NCBI GenBank assembly: GCA_025936115.1
Contig: JAICTZ010000004.1
Location: forward strand, 124,001 to 188,000
DNA: 64,000 bases
Origin: Polyangiaceae bacterium
Lineage (GTDB): Bacteria > Myxococcota_A > Polyangia > Polyangiales > Polyangiaceae
Direction of reading: 5' to 3'
Shown in pieces: positions 33,555 through 43,302 of the stretch. A model generated the notes under the pieces. That model did not search any database, was not told the origin of the DNA, and saw only the letters and a program-made list of their open reading frames with translations. How positions within the stretch are numbered: position 1 is the first letter of the stretch; each line of letters starts with the position of its first letter. The position numbers were made by a program, and so were the translations under genes.

Positions 33555-36500
33555 GTGGCGCTCGCTCTCTCGCCGATGGAGCCGCTCGCGCTCCTTCATC
33601 CTGCCGTGGCGCGCTGGTTCGCGGGGCGCTTCTCCGCGCCCACGTCGGTGCAGGTCCAGGCGTGGCCCGCCGCGCAAGCGGGACAAAACGTCCTGCTCGC
33701 CGCACCGACCGGCTCCGGTAAGACGCTCGCCGCGTTTTTGATGGCGATCGACGCGCTCGTGCGCGAAGGCGCGAGCGGCCGCGCGCTGCCGGACGAGACG
33801 CGCGTCGTGTACGTCTCGCCGCTGCGCGCGCTCTCGAACGACATCGAGAAGAATCTCCTGGCGCCGATCGCGGGGATTCGCCAAGCGCTCGCTGAGCTCG
33901 AGCTACCGGACGTAGAAATCCGCACGGCGGTCCGCACGGGCGACACGCCGAGCAAAGAGCGCACGAAAGCGACCGGCAAGCCGCCGCACCTGTTCGTGAC
34001 GACCCCGGAGTCGCTCTACATCCTGCTCACGTCCGAGGGCGGACGGCGCATGCTCCAAAACGTCCGCGCGGTCATCGTCGACGAAATTCACGCGCTCGTC
34101 GGCGACAAGCGCGGCAGCCACCTCGCGCTCTCGCTCGAACGCCTCGAGGCGCTCACGGGACGGCGCGTCCAACGCATCGGGCTGTCGGCGACGCAAAAGC
34201 CGATCGAAGACGTCGCGCGCTTCCTCGTGGGCGGCACGGACGACGCCGCGCCCGACTGCACCATCGTCGATACCGGCCACGTGCGCGCGCGGGACCTCGC
34301 GATCGAGGTACCGGAGTCACCGCTCGAAGCCGTGATGAGCACCGAAGTCTGGGGCGAGGTGTACGACCGCATCACGACGCTCGTGCGCGAACACAAGACG
34401 ACGCTCGTCTTCGTCAACACGCGCCGGCTCTGCGAACGTCTGGCCAAAAACCTCGGCGAACGGCTGGGGCAGGAGCGCGTCACGTCGCACCACGGCTCGC
34501 TCTCGCGCGAGCACCGGCTCGATGCCGAACAGCGCCTCAAATCCGGCGCCCTCTCGGCGCTCGTCGCCACGGCGTCGCTCGAGCTCGGCATCGACGTGGG
34601 TGACGTCGATCTCGTGATCCAGGTCGGCTCGACGCGCTCGATCTCCGCCTTCGTGCAGCGCGTCGGCCGCTCGGGCCACTTCCTCGGCGGCACACCCAAG
34701 GGCCGCCTGTTCCCGCTCTCGCGCGACGAGCTCTGCGAAGCCGCGGCGCTCCTCGATGCCGTGCGCCGCGGCGAGCTCGACCGCGTGCGCATCCCCGAAG
34801 CCCCGCTCGACATCCTCGCGCAGCAGCTCGTCGCGGCGACGGCCGCCGAAGGCGAATGGACCGAAGACGCGCTTTTCGCGCTCGTGCGCCGCGCCTATCC
34901 CTACCGCAAGCTCACGCGCGAGAGCTTCGACGCCGTGGTCGAGATGCTCGCGAAGGGTTTTGCGACCCAGCGCGGTCGCCGCGGCGCGCACCTGCATCAC
35001 GATCCCATCGAGCACAAACTCCGACCCCGCCGCGGCGCCAAGCTCGTCGCGATCACTTCGGGCGGCGCCATCCCCGACGTCGCCGATTATGAGGTCCTGC
35101 TCGAGCCCGAAGGCCTGCGTGTCGGTACGATTCACGAGGATTTCGCCGTCGAGAGCATGGCGGGCGACATCTTCCAGCTCGGCAATCAGAGCTATCGCAT
35201 CCGCCGCGTCGAGCCTGGCCGCGTTCGCGTCGAAGACGCCAAGGGCGCGCCGCCGACGCTCCCGTTTTGGCTCGGGGAAGCTCCCGCGCGCAGCCCCGAG
35301 CTCTCGCACGCCGTGTCGCGCCTCCGCGAAGCCGTCGCCGAACGTCTCGACGGCGAGAACGGCGCCGAGAACGCGCTCGCGTACCTCGTGAACGACATTG
35401 GGCTCTCCGAGCCCGCCGCGCGTCAAATCAGCGACTACTTCGCGCTCGCGCTCGCAACGCTCGGCGCCATGCCGACCCAGACGACGCTCGTGCTCGAGCG
35501 CTTCTTCGACGAGACGGGCGGGATGCACCTCGTGATCCACGCGCCGTTCGGCGGGCGCATCAACCGCGCGTGGGGCCTCACGCTGCGCAAGTCGTTTTGC
35601 CGGAAGTTCGACTTCGAGCTCCAAGCCGCAGCGAACGAAGACGCCATCGTGCTCTCGCTGGGCCCGACGCACAGCTTCGCCGTCGAAGACGTGTGGCATT
35701 ACGTGCGGAGCACTTCGGCGCACGACGTGCTCGTGCAGGCGCTGCTCGTCGCGCCGCTGTTCGCGACGCGCTGGCGCTGGAACACCCAGCGCGCGCTCGC
35801 CGTGCTGCGTTTTCGCGGCGGCAAGAAGGTGCCTCCGCGCTTCCAGCGCATGGACGCCGACGACCTGCTCACCGTCTGCTTCCCCGATCAGGTCGCGTGC
35901 GCCGAAAATCTGGTGGGCGAACGGGAAATTCCCGACCATCCGCTCGTGAGCCAGACCGTCGCCGACGCGACCACGGAAGCGATGGACGAGGCCGGCTTCG
36001 TCGCGCTCCTGCGCCAAATCGAAGCCGGCGAGCTCCGGCTCGTCGCGCGCGATCTCACCGAGCCTTCGCCGTTCGCCGCGAGCATCCTCACGGCGAAGCC
36101 CTACTCCTTCCTCGACGACGCTCCGCTCGAGGAGCGTCGCACGCAAGCCGTCCTCAGCCGGCGCTGGCTCGATCCCGCGCAAGCCAAGGATCTCGGCGCG
36201 CTCGATCCGGAAGCCATCGCGCGCGTCACGCACGACGCCTGGCCCGATCCGCGCGATCCGGACGAGCTCGTCGACGCGCTCGGCGTGCTCGGCTTCATGA
36301 CCGAAGTCGAAGGCAAGCGCGACGGGCTCGAGCCGCACTTCGCGGCGCTCGGCGTCGGCCGGCGCGCGGCCCGGCTCGACGTGGCGGGCGGCCTCTGGGT
36401 CGCGACGGATCGCCTCGCCGAGCTCACGGCGATCCACCCCGACGCGCGACTCGAACCACCACTTCCACCGCTCCCGTCGCGCGGCGCCGAAGCCTGGACG

Positions 36501-37889
36501 TTCGAGACCGCCCTCAAAGAAATCCTGCGTTCCCGCCTCGAAGCCGTGGGGCCCGTCACGACGGCCGAGCTCGCGCGCTCGCTCGCAGTGAGCGACGACG
36601 CCGTGATCGTGGCGCTCGCGGCGCTCGAAGCCGAAGGCGTCGTGTTCCGCGGCTCGTTCCGTCCCGGGGGACAAGCCGAGTGGTGCGAGCGGCGCCTGCT
36701 CGCGCGCATTCACCGCGCGACCATCGATCGGCTGCGTTCCGAAATCGAACCGGTGACGCAACAAGACTTTCTGCGCTTCCTCGTGAGCTTCCAGCGCGCC
36801 CTGCCGAGCACCAAACTCGCAGGTCCCACGGGCGTCGCCGCCGCGCTCGAGATCCTCGAGGGCTTCGAAGCGCCTGCGAGCGCGTGGGAATCCGATCTGC
36901 TCCCATCGCGGCTCGAAGAGTACGACGCCGCCTGGCTCGACGGCTTGTGTCTCGCCGGACAGACGAGCTGGCTGCGCCGCACACCGAGCAGCTCGGGCGC
37001 AACGCCGGTGCGTGCGACGCCCATCACGCTCGTGCCACGCGAAGCCGTCGGCCGCTGGCGCGCGCTCGGTGTCGCGAGCGCGAACGGGACGCCGCTCTCT
37101 GCCGATGCCGAAGCCGTGCGCGTGGTGCTCGCGGCGCGCGGCGCGTCTTTCTTCGACGATCTCGTGCGGGCGAGCGGACTCGTGCGCACGCAAGTCGAAA
37201 TTGCGCTCGGCGAGCTGGTCTCACGCGGCCTCGTGAGCTCCGACGGCTTCAACGGCCTGCGCGCGTTGCTCGTGCCCTCCAAGCTCCGCACCCGCCATGA
37301 ATACGGCCGGCGCCAGCGCGCGCCGATCTACGCGCTGGCCGGCGCCGGACGCTGGTCGCTCTTCGACGACTCGGGCGCCGAGCTCGCGCCTCCGAGCGAC
37401 GACGACATCGAAGCCGTCGCCTGGACGCTGCTCCGCCGCTGGGGCGTCGTGTTCCGGCGCGTGATCGACCGCGAAGGCGCGCTCCCCCCGTGGCGCGACC
37501 TGCTGCGCTGCTACCGCCGGCTCGAAGCGCGCGGCGAAATCCGCGGCGGCCGCTTCGTCGGAGGCTTCAGCGGCGAACAATACGCGCTGCCCGACGCCGT
37601 CGCCGCCTTGCGCGCCGTGCGCCGCAAACCCCACGACCGCGCGCTCATCGCCGTGAGCGCCGCCGATCCCCTCAACATCGTCGGCATCCTCACGCCCGGC
37701 CGCCGTGTCCCCGCCTTGGCGGGCAATCGCATCCTCTTCCAAGACGGGCTCGCGGTCGCCGTGCGTGAGGGCGCGATCACCCGTCTGCTCTCGGAGGACC
37801 CCGAAAAGCCTGCCCACGAGCTCGAAGCCGCGCTCATCCGCCGCCGCCTGCCGCCCACCGTGCGCGCCTATCTCGGCAACGCAGGTTGA
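33555..37889 (+). CDS. lhr: Large ATP-dependent superfamily 2 helicase Lhr
   Basis: A 1444-residue protein close to the length of E. coli Lhr. The helicase core shows the Q-motif-like [12 protein letters not shown], Walker A APTGSGKT (about 50), DEIHALV (Walker B, about 176), GLSATQ, and motif [10 protein letters not shown] (about 372). Winged-helix and Lhr-core domains follow, and the C-terminal 500 residues belong to the full-length Lhr type (Lhr-CTD) known to be active on DNA and RNA:DNA hybrids in repair. The GTG at 33555 is listed; the ATG at 33576 ([14 protein letters not shown]) would give the more usual N-terminus. It is convergent with the Rpn gene, eight bases from its stop. Confidence 0.95.
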   Translation: MALALSPMEPLALLHPAVARWFAGRFSAPTSVQVQAWPAAQAGQNVLLAAPTGSGKTLAAFLMAIDALVREGASGRALPDETRVVYVSPLRALSNDIEKNLLAPIAGIRQALAELELPDVEIRTAVRTGDTPSKERTKATGKPPHLFVTTPESLYILLTSEGGRRMLQNVRAVIVDEIHALVGDKRGSHLALSLERLEALTGRRVQRIGLSATQKPIEDVARFLVGGTDDAAPDCTIVDTGHVRARDLAIEVPESPLEAVMSTEVWGEVYDRITTLVREHKTTLVFVNTRRLCERLAKNLGERLGQERVTSHHGSLSREHRLDAEQRLKSGALSALVATASLELGIDVGDVDLVIQVGSTRSISAFVQRVGRSGHFLGGTPKGRLFPLSRDELCEAAALLDAVRRGELDRVRIPEAPLDILAQQLVAATAAEGEWTEDALFALVRRAYPYRKLTRESFDAVVEMLAKGFATQRGRRGAHLHHDPIEHKLRPRRGAKLVAITSGGAIPDVADYEVLLEPEGLRVGTIHEDFAVESMAGDIFQLGNQSYRIRRVEPGRVRVEDAKGAPPTLPFWLGEAPARSPELSHAVSRLREAVAERLDGENGAENALAYLVNDIGLSEPAARQISDYFALALATLGAMPTQTTLVLERFFDETGGMHLVIHAPFGGRINRAWGLTLRKSFCRKFDFELQAAANEDAIVLSLGPTHSFAVEDVWHYVRSTSAHDVLVQALLVAPLFATRWRWNTQRALAVLRFRGGKKVPPRFQRMDADDLLTVCFPDQVACAENLVGEREIPDHPLVSQTVADATTEAMDEAGFVALLRQIEAGELRLVARDLTEPSPFAASILTAKPYSFLDDAPLEERRTQAVLSRRWLDPAQAKDLGALDPEAIARVTHDAWPDPRDPDELVDALGVLGFMTEVEGKRDGLEPHFAALGVGRRAARLDVAGGLWVATDRLAELTAIHPDARLEPPLPPLPSRGAEAWTFETALKEILRSRLEAVGPVTTAELARSLAVSDDAVIVALAALEAEGVVFRGSFRPGGQAEWCERRLLARIHRATIDRLRSEIEPVTQQDFLRFLVSFQRALPSTKLAGPTGVAAALEILEGFEAPASAWESDLLPSRLEEYDAAWLDGLCLAGQTSWLRRTPSSSGATPVRATPITLVPREAVGRWRALGVASANGTPLSADAEAVRVVLAARGASFFDDLVRASGLVRTQVEIALGELVSRGLVSSDGFNGLRALLVPSKLRTRHEYGRRQRAPIYALAGAGRWSLFDDSGAELAPPSDDDIEAVAWTLLRRWGVVFRRVIDREGALPPWRDLLRCYRRLEARGEIRGGRFVGGFSGEQYALPDAVAALRAVRRKPHDRALIAVSAADPLNIVGILTPGRRVPALAGNRILFQDGLAVAVREGAITRLLSEDPEKPAHELEAALIRRRLPPTVRAYLGNAG

Positions 37890-37897
37890 GGGCGCGT

Positions 37898-38893
37898 TTA
37901 CACCGAGAATAGCTCGCTCACCGTGCTCGCCGTGGCGGCAAGTCTGAGCCAGCGATTGAGCTCGGCGAGGTCCTTCGAGCCGACGATCCGGGCATGCTCT
38001 TCGGCAGTGATGTCGAACCCGCGCGCCTCGAGCACCGCAAGGACCCCTTCGGCCTTTCCTTCGGCCTTTCCTTCGGCCTTTCCTTCGGCCTTTCCTTCGG
38101 CCTTTCCCTGAGCTCTGCCTCGCTGGATCAGCTGCTCTGCGGCGCTCGCCATCACTGCCTCCGTCGCCGGCACGGCGCGCACGAATCTCGTACGGACGTG
38201 CTCGAAGGGTTCATCACCGGCAACGCTCAGAATGTAGCGCATCACGGTGACCGCGTCCTCGGGAGCTTCGTGCACGAGGCGGGCAAGCTCCTCTGCCCAG
38301 GCTGTAACGCGCTCTAACAGCCGATCGATGGTCCTTCCATCGCGCAAGACCCAGAGCACGAGCTGAGGCAGCGTCCCGAGCGGCCGGCTTTTGAGCGCTT
38401 CATCCGGTTGCGTCACGAGGTCATCCACGATGACCTCGAAGTCCGGCACCAAAGGCCGGAGCTCGGGCACGTCGCTCATACCTTCGACGAGCTCTTGAAG
38501 TCGGATGGGAGCATTCCAGCCGCCGTCGCCGTGATGAACCACCACGCAAACGACGGGCGGCAATGTCTTGCGCTGCTGACCCTCTGCTCGCAAAAGCGTC
38601 GTCCACGCCCTTACTACGTACTCGAGCACTCGGAGAGTGATGAAACGATCCGCCACGCTCTGATGCTCGAGCAGCAGCCACACGTAGCCCGGTACACCGC
38701 GGAACCTCGCGCTGAACAATGCGTCGGTAAAGCGCTCGTCGAGCTGACGCGCAACGAAGTCGCCCGGCACGAGGGCGAGCGAGCCGGCGTCGATGCTGTC
38801 CATCACGGCTTTCGGCAACACCGCTCGGAGCTCACCGGCAGCGTGCTCGGGGACACGAAACGTCCATTTGAAGAGCTGATCGTGCTCCGCCAC
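37898..38893 (-). CDS. Rpn-family recombination-promoting nuclease
   Basis: A 331-residue member of the Rpn/YhgA family of PD-(D/E)xK nucleases. The N-terminal catalytic region shows HDQLFKWTF, ERFTDALF (Asp) and YVWLLLEHQSVADRFITLRV (E-x-Q), the family's fingerprint, and the following helices match. The C-terminal part has a run of Gly-Lys-Ala-Glu units (about 265-286) encoded by a 12-bp tandem repeat, then a domain of about 45 residues. The repeat spacing keeps the frame, so the linker length can vary without breaking the protein. Rpn proteins are linked to recA-independent recombination and, recently, to defence. It is convergent with lhr. Confidence 0.88.
   Translation of the reverse strand: MAEHDQLFKWTFRVPEHAAGELRAVLPKAVMDSIDAGSLALVPGDFVARQLDERFTDALFSARFRGVPGYVWLLLEHQSVADRFITLRVLEYVVRAWTTLLRAEGQQRKTLPPVVCVVVHHGDGGWNAPIRLQELVEGMSDVPELRPLVPDFEVIVDDLVTQPDEALKSRPLGTLPQLVLWVLRDGRTIDRLLERVTAWAEELARLVHEAPEDAVTVMRYILSVAGDEPFEHVRTRFVRAVPATEAVMASAAEQLIQRGRAQGKAEGKAEGKAEGKAEGKAEGVLAVLEARGFDITAEEHARIVGSKDLAELNRWLRLAATASTVSELFSV
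38046..38105 (-). repeat. 12-bp in-frame tandem repeat (five copies) in the Rpn gene
   Basis: Five perfect head-to-tail copies of CCTTCGGCCTTT on the plus strand. On the coding strand each encodes Lys-Ala-Glu-Gly, giving (GKAE)5. Perfect identity of the copies points to recent slippage; because the unit is a multiple of three, expansion or loss changes only the linker length. Confidence 0.85.
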
Positions 38894-39055
38894 GACCTCC
38901 CCAGACTAGCAGAGCTTGCGCGAGATCCGTGACGCGAACGGGAGGGAGGCGCAGCCGCGCCCGTACTCCCGACGGGCGAGACGAGGCCGCGCGTTTGCAC
39001 TCGGAGTACTGACGCTCTGATGGCGCGCTCGGGCGTCGCCGTGTCATAACGGCGC

Positions 39056-39808
39056 GTGTCGCTGCCTCGCTTCACGACGCATCACGTGCTCGGACGTCTC
39101 GTGCGCGGGGCGAGCTCCTCGCCGGTCATCGTCGAGACGGGAGGCCGCTTCGTCTTGAAGCTGCGCGGCGCGGGCGGCGGCGTGCCGGCGCTCATCGCCG
39201 AGCTCGTCGTGGGTGAGCTCGCCGAGCGGCTCGGGTTGCCGGTCCCCGAGCGCGTGCTCGTCGAGCTCGAAGCCGAGTTCAGCAGCGACGATCGCAACGA
39301 CGAACTCCATGACCTGCTCGTGCGCAGCGTCGGCCTGAACGTCGGGTTTCGCTACCTCGACGGCGCGCGCCTGCCGCGCCCCGAAGAGCTCGCTCGCCTC
39401 GACGACGCGTTCGCCCTCGGCGTGCTCTGGCTCGACGGATTCACGCTCAATCCCGATCGCACGAGCTCGAATCCCAACATCCTCTTCTGGAAAGAGCGGC
39501 CGTGGCTCATCGATCACGGCGCCGCGCTCTCGTTTCACTACGATTGGCCCCACGTGACGGAAACGTCCCCGCGCGAGCTCACGAGCTACGCCGGCCACGT
39601 CTTCGCCGAACGCGCCGGTCGGCTCTCGCTACTCGACGCCACGCTCGCGCGCCGCCTCGATCCGAACGCGCTCGCCGCGTGCCTCAACGTCGTACCCGAT
39701 GAGCTGCTCGCCGCCGCGGCGCCCGAGGCGCCTGACCGGGCTCGGGCGGCGTACGAAGCGTTCCTCTGGAAACGACTCAAGCCACCGCGGCCGTTCACGA
39801 CGGCGTGA
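39056..39808 (+). CDS. HipA-like kinase-fold protein without a HipB partner
   Basis: A 250-residue soluble protein starting at a GTG at 39056. It begins FTTHHVLGRLVRGASSSPVIV, then RFVLKLRGAGGGVPALIAEL, where the Lys could be the ATP-binding lysine. The catalytic-like segment NPDRTSSNPNILFWKERPWLIDHGAAL resembles the HipA-like group, with D-R-x(4)-N and a later D-H-G in place of DxD/DFD. This is the short HipA-like domain found alone in many bacteria, not the full HipA toxin of about 440 residues, and no HipB-type HTH gene is adjacent. Substrate unknown. It is divergent from the Rpn gene, 162 bases away. Confidence 0.75.
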   Translation: MSLPRFTTHHVLGRLVRGASSSPVIVETGGRFVLKLRGAGGGVPALIAELVVGELAERLGLPVPERVLVELEAEFSSDDRNDELHDLLVRSVGLNVGFRYLDGARLPRPEELARLDDAFALGVLWLDGFTLNPDRTSSNPNILFWKERPWLIDHGAALSFHYDWPHVTETSPRELTSYAGHVFAERAGRLSLLDATLARRLDPNALAACLNVVPDELLAAAAPEAPDRARAAYEAFLWKRLKPPRPFTTA

Positions 39809-39875
39809 CGAGCGCCTTCCACCGCGTGCAACGGAGGCGCTGGAGCGGTGAGCTCCAGCGCTCCACCTCAGCCGC

Positions 39876-40277
39876 TCAGTCGTCGTTGAACTCGCAGAGG
39901 CCGAAGGCCACGACCGCGGCGGCACAGCTCGCGATATCGACGGGGTTGTACTGCTTCTTGACCGCTTCGTACGCGACTCTGCCGCAATTGCTGCCAACGG
40001 ATATGGCTTCGGCGACGCACGATTGCTGCGGCGTAAGCGGAGTCGGCGCGAACTGACCAGGCCCCTCCGATCCTGCGAATTGCCGGACGAGCTCGTCCGT
40101 GCATTCGCTCGTCGTGCCGCCGCTTCCCGGCTCATGAGCCAGACACGGCGGCGACGGAGCCGGCGTAGGTAATTCGTTGGACGTGCGCACGCTCGAAACG
40201 GCACTCGGCAAATCCGCCCCGTCGGTGGGATCATCGAGTGTGCATTGGTTCTTTGGGTTGAGAGTCACTTCGGGCAT
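39876..40277 (-). CDS. Small Cys-rich protein of unknown function
   Basis: A 133-residue protein with a good ribosome-binding site (GAGGAG seven bases before the ATG). It has seven Cys residues (QCTLDD, PPCLAH, TSECTD, QQSCVA, SNCGRV, ASCAAA, GLCEF) but no signal peptide. The N-terminal 50 residues are polar and disordered; the C-terminal 60 are helical (VAEAISVGSNCGRVAYEAVK, then VDIASCAAAVVAFGLCEF). Such a leader-like N-terminus with a Cys-containing helical core could be an unusual exported or modified peptide, but I cannot recognise a family. It is divergent from the copper oxidase gene. Confidence 0.65.
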   Translation of the reverse strand: MPEVTLNPKNQCTLDDPTDGADLPSAVSSVRTSNELPTPAPSPPCLAHEPGSGGTTSECTDELVRQFAGSEGPGQFAPTPLTPQQSCVAEAISVGSNCGRVAYEAVKKQYNPVDIASCAAAVVAFGLCEFNDD

Positions 40278-40284
40278 CTAGGAG

Positions 40285-40290
40285 CTCCTC
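40285..40290 (-). promoter_or_regulatory. Shine-Dalgarno sequence GAGGAG
   Basis: Plus-strand CTCCTC reads GAGGAG on the minus strand, seven bases from the ATG at 40277. It supports the start and the reality of the Cys-rich small gene. Confidence 0.65.
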
Positions 40291-40489
40291 GCGAGGACGA
40301 AAGTGCCCCGCAGCCCTTGCATCGGTCGCCTGCCGACTGGGTTGCGTGACCCTGGGACGGAGCGCGCCCGGGCTTGCGCATCGGTGCCAAAACATGGCGC
40401 GCGCGCCCGAAGGGTAATATTCGTGGCGTCTCGGGTGTTGGTGTCGCGCGAGCGTGCGCTCGGGCGGAAGAGCGAGGAGTCGCGGAAAA

Positions 40490-41839
40490 ATGGACGAGAA
40501 GATCAATCGATCCCGACGTGAAGCGGTGCTCGGCGGTGCGGTGCTGGCCGGGACGGCGGCGTTGCTCGTGGAGGGGCAGGCGCGCGCGGCAGCGACGGCG
40601 GCTCGGAGCTGGGAGCGCTCATACAGTGGAACCCCGCTCGGTCGGGCACCGTTACCGCCGGGCGAGCCCGGGCGCGACTACGTGCCCTCCGTGACGCCTG
40701 GCGGCTCGACGCTGCCCTGGCGCGTGGTCGACGGCGCAAAGATTTATCATCTCGTGGCGGGCGAGGTGGAGCACGAGTTCGCGCCGGGCCTCAAAGCAAA
40801 ATGCTGGGGCTACAACGGCGCCGTGCACGGCCCCACACTCGAGGCTGTCGAGGGCGACCACGTCCGCGTCTACGTCACGAACAAACTCCCCGAGCCGACG
40901 ACGGTGCACTGGCATGGCGTCTACTTACCGAACGGCATGGACGGCGTCGGCGGCCTCACCCAGCGCGTGATTCAGCCCGGCGAAACATTCAAATACGAAT
41001 GGACGTTCCGGCAGTCGGGCACCCTCATGTATCACCCGCACCATGACGAGATGACGCAGATGGCGCTCGGCATGATGGGAATGATCGTCGTGCATCCGCG
41101 GCGTCCGCCGGCCGGCTACCAGGTCGATCGCGACTTCGTGATCCTTCTGAGCGAATGGCGCATCAAACCCGGCACGCAGCGTCCCGATCCCACCGAAATG
41201 ACGGACTTCAACGTGCTCACGATGAACGGCAAGGTCTTCCCCGCTACCGCGCCGCTCGTCTCCAAACAGGGCGAGCGGGTACGCGTCCGCTTCGGAAACC
41301 TGAGCGCGATGGACCATCACCCGATCCACCTGCATGGACACTATTTCAAAATCGTCGCCACCGACGGAGGCTCGATCCCAACGTCGGCTCAGTGGCCCGA
41401 GAGCACCGTGCTCGTGCCGACTGGCTCGACTCGCGATATCGAGCTCATCACCGACGCGCCCGGCGACTGGCCGATCCATTGCCACATGACCCACCACGTC
41501 ATGAATCAGATGGGGCACGGCGTGCCCAACATGATCGGGGTCAAATCGGGGAGCCTCGACAAGAACGTCGGCTCGCTCGTCCCCGGCTACATGACGATGG
41601 GCGAAGAGGGCATGGGCAGCATGGGCGAGATGTCGATGGCCGTGCCGCCCAATAGTATTCCGATGGTCGGCGGTCACGGGCCGTACGGTTACATCACGAT
41701 GGGCGGCATGTTCACGCTGCTCAAGGTACGCGAGCACCTCGATAGCTACGACGATCCCGGGTTTTACAAAGCGCCGCCGGGGACGGTGGCGGAGCTCGCG
41801 CGGCGCGAGGACGCCAAGCGCGACGGGATCCCACTGTGA
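40490..41839 (+). CDS. Tat-exported multicopper oxidase
   Basis: A 449-residue copper enzyme from the ATG at 40490, with AGGAG upstream. The signal contains a twin-arginine motif (SRREAVLGG). All four copper-ligand motifs are present: TTVHWHGVYLP, LMYHPHHDEM, HHPIHLHGHYFK and the type-1 site HCHMTHHVMNQM. The protein is shorter than CueO or CopA and has a Met-rich segment (GYMTMGEEGMGSMGEMSM) after the type-1 site, suggesting copper handling or cuprous oxidase activity in the periplasm. Its stop overlaps the TolC-like gene by 4 nt, so the two form a copper/metal-tolerance pair. The open frame extends to 40454 but lacks a better start. Confidence 0.93.
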   Translation: MDEKINRSRREAVLGGAVLAGTAALLVEGQARAAATAARSWERSYSGTPLGRAPLPPGEPGRDYVPSVTPGGSTLPWRVVDGAKIYHLVAGEVEHEFAPGLKAKCWGYNGAVHGPTLEAVEGDHVRVYVTNKLPEPTTVHWHGVYLPNGMDGVGGLTQRVIQPGETFKYEWTFRQSGTLMYHPHHDEMTQMALGMMGMIVVHPRRPPAGYQVDRDFVILLSEWRIKPGTQRPDPTEMTDFNVLTMNGKVFPATAPLVSKQGERVRVRFGNLSAMDHHPIHLHGHYFKIVATDGGSIPTSAQWPESTVLVPTGSTRDIELITDAPGDWPIHCHMTHHVMNQMGHGVPNMIGVKSGSLDKNVGSLVPGYMTMGEEGMGSMGEMSMAVPPNSIPMVGGHGPYGYITMGGMFTLLKVREHLDSYDDPGFYKAPPGTVAELARREDAKRDGIPL

Positions 41840-43173
41840 GCTTGGGCTCGCCGCAAATTTCTTCGGCAGCTCTTTGGCTCACGCTTGCTGGCACGGCCGT
41901 CACGGCCTGCGCGGGGGACAGGCCGAGCCTCACGTCACTGCGCAGCAGCGCCGACGAACGCATCGCGGGGCGGCGCCTGCGGGAGGGCGACAGCGTCGAA
42001 CGGCTCTTGTCCGAGCCGGTCACGCCGGAATCGGCCGCGCGGATCGCGCTCATCAACAACCACGACGTGCAGGCGGCGTACGAAAAAATCGGCGTCGCCC
42101 ACGGCGAGCTCGTGCATGCCTTGCGCTTCCCCAACCCACGCGCGGACGCTGCCGTGCGGTTTTTTCCTGCGGGCTCGCCGGAGATCGAGATCCTCGCGAC
42201 GATCGGGCTCTCCGACCTCGCGTTCTTGCCGCTGAGGAACGAAGCCGCGAGCGCCGCGCTCGAAGCCGAACGGCTCGAGGCGCTCGGGGCCATCGTCGAT
42301 CTAGCGTTCGACGTGCGGGTGGCGTTCATCGCGTATCAGGCCGCCGAGCAGACGCTCGAGCTCACGCGCACCGTGCTCGGCGCGACGCAGGCTTCGGCCG
42401 AAGCGGCCGCACGCTTGCACGAAGCGGGCAACACGACGGACCTCGATCTCGCCAACCAGCGCGCGTTCAACGAGGAAGCGCGCGTCGCGGTACGGCGTGC
42501 CGAGACGGCCCGGAGACGAGCGCGCGCCCATTTGAACGAGCTCATGGGACTCGCTGCCGCCGCGGAATGGTCGCCCGCCGTCGCGCGCCTGCCCGAGCCG
42601 CCTGCCGAAGAGCTCGCGCTCCAAGGGCTCGAGCAGCGCGCCTTCGACCGAAATCTCGATCTGCAGAGCGCCAAAGCGCGCGCGACGGCAGCCGACAAGC
42701 GCGTGACCGTCGCCACCGCGGAAGGCGTGCTGCCGGAGCTTCGCGGCGGTGTTTCGGTGCGACGCGAAGGCGAGTGGGGCGTGGGTCCCGCCGCCAGCAT
42801 CGAGGTCCCACTCTTCTATCAAGGCCAGGGCGCGATCGAAGCGGCGCGCTCGGAGCGCAATCGGCAGCAAGAGCTCGGCACGGGACTCGGCGTGAGGATC
42901 CGAACCGCCGCGCACGAGCGCGCTGACGAGCTAGCGACGGCGCGCGCCAACGCGCTCGAGTATCGCGACGTGCTCTTGCCGCTCCGCCAGCGCGTGCTCG
43001 ATCAGACCGAGCTCGAATACAACGCCATGGCCGTCGGCGTCTTCCAGCTCCTGCAAGCCAAGCGCGAGGAAGTCGAGACGGCGCGCGTCTACGTGGACCT
43101 CTTGCGCGAGTACTGGAGCGCGCGCATCGAGGTCGAGCGGCTCCAGGCCGGCCGCGTGAAGCCGGAGCAGTAG
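41836..43173 (+). CDS. TolC/CusC-family outer-membrane channel
   Basis: A 445-residue protein from a GTG at 41836 that overlaps the oxidase stop. A signal (AALWLTLAGTAVTAC) with a possible lipobox is followed by two homologous helical halves typical of the outer-membrane efflux family. These include AARIALINNHDVQAAYEKIG near the start, GNTTDLDLANQRAFNEEARV in the first hairpin, and AVGVFQLLQAKREEVETARV in the second. CusC-type channels often travel with copper oxidases. There is no RND pump or adaptor beside it, so it must pair with a pump elsewhere, perhaps mdtABC at 21.7-29.3 kb. Confidence 0.9.
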   Translation: MSLGSPQISSAALWLTLAGTAVTACAGDRPSLTSLRSSADERIAGRRLREGDSVERLLSEPVTPESAARIALINNHDVQAAYEKIGVAHGELVHALRFPNPRADAAVRFFPAGSPEIEILATIGLSDLAFLPLRNEAASAALEAERLEALGAIVDLAFDVRVAFIAYQAAEQTLELTRTVLGATQASAEAAARLHEAGNTTDLDLANQRAFNEEARVAVRRAETARRRARAHLNELMGLAAAAEWSPAVARLPEPPAEELALQGLEQRAFDRNLDLQSAKARATAADKRVTVATAEGVLPELRGGVSVRREGEWGVGPAASIEVPLFYQGQGAIEAARSERNRQQELGTGLGVRIRTAAHERADELATARANALEYRDVLLPLRQRVLDQTELEYNAMAVGVFQLLQAKREEVETARVYVDLLREYWSARIEVERLQAGRVKPEQ

Positions 43174-43197
43174 GACGTGTCAGCGATCCCGCTCTCT

Positions 43198-43270
43198 AAC
43201 GTGCCCGTAAGCGTGCCCGCGCACGCTGTTGTGCTTTTTGTTCGGGCACGGACACGGGCACGTTTACGGG
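43198..43270. repeat. Imperfect dyad of the GTGCCC motif between convergent genes
   Basis: The left arm AACGTGCCCGTAAGCGTGCC(CG), 43198-43219, pairs with the complement of 43243-43264 in 19 of 22 positions, around a 23-base loop containing TTTTTG. The right side extends with a further TTTACGGG that restores the CCCGTAAACG core. It lies between the convergent TolC-like and glyA genes, where a bidirectional terminator is expected, and it shares its core with the motif at 30300. Confidence 0.7.
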
Positions 43271-43302
43271 GAAACGAGTGCTAAAGACGGCGACCGGTTG
43301 AG

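Noticed and set aside
34317..37193. 958-residue minus-strand open frame opposite lhr
   Set aside because: It lies fully inside lhr on the other strand. Its Arg/Glu/Ala/His-rich composition is the typical antisense shadow of GC-rich coding DNA, and lhr has clear helicase motifs.
38046..38105. CRISPR-like repeat array
   Set aside because: Repeats are 12 bp, head to tail without spacers, and in frame inside a coding gene.
39056..39808. A hipBA toxin-antitoxin locus
   Set aside because: Only the short HipA-like domain is present; there is no HipB-type HTH gene on either side.
43198..43270. tRNA or small structured RNA gene
   Set aside because: The arms form one long hairpin with no cloverleaf; no CCA end or anticodon arm can be drawn.
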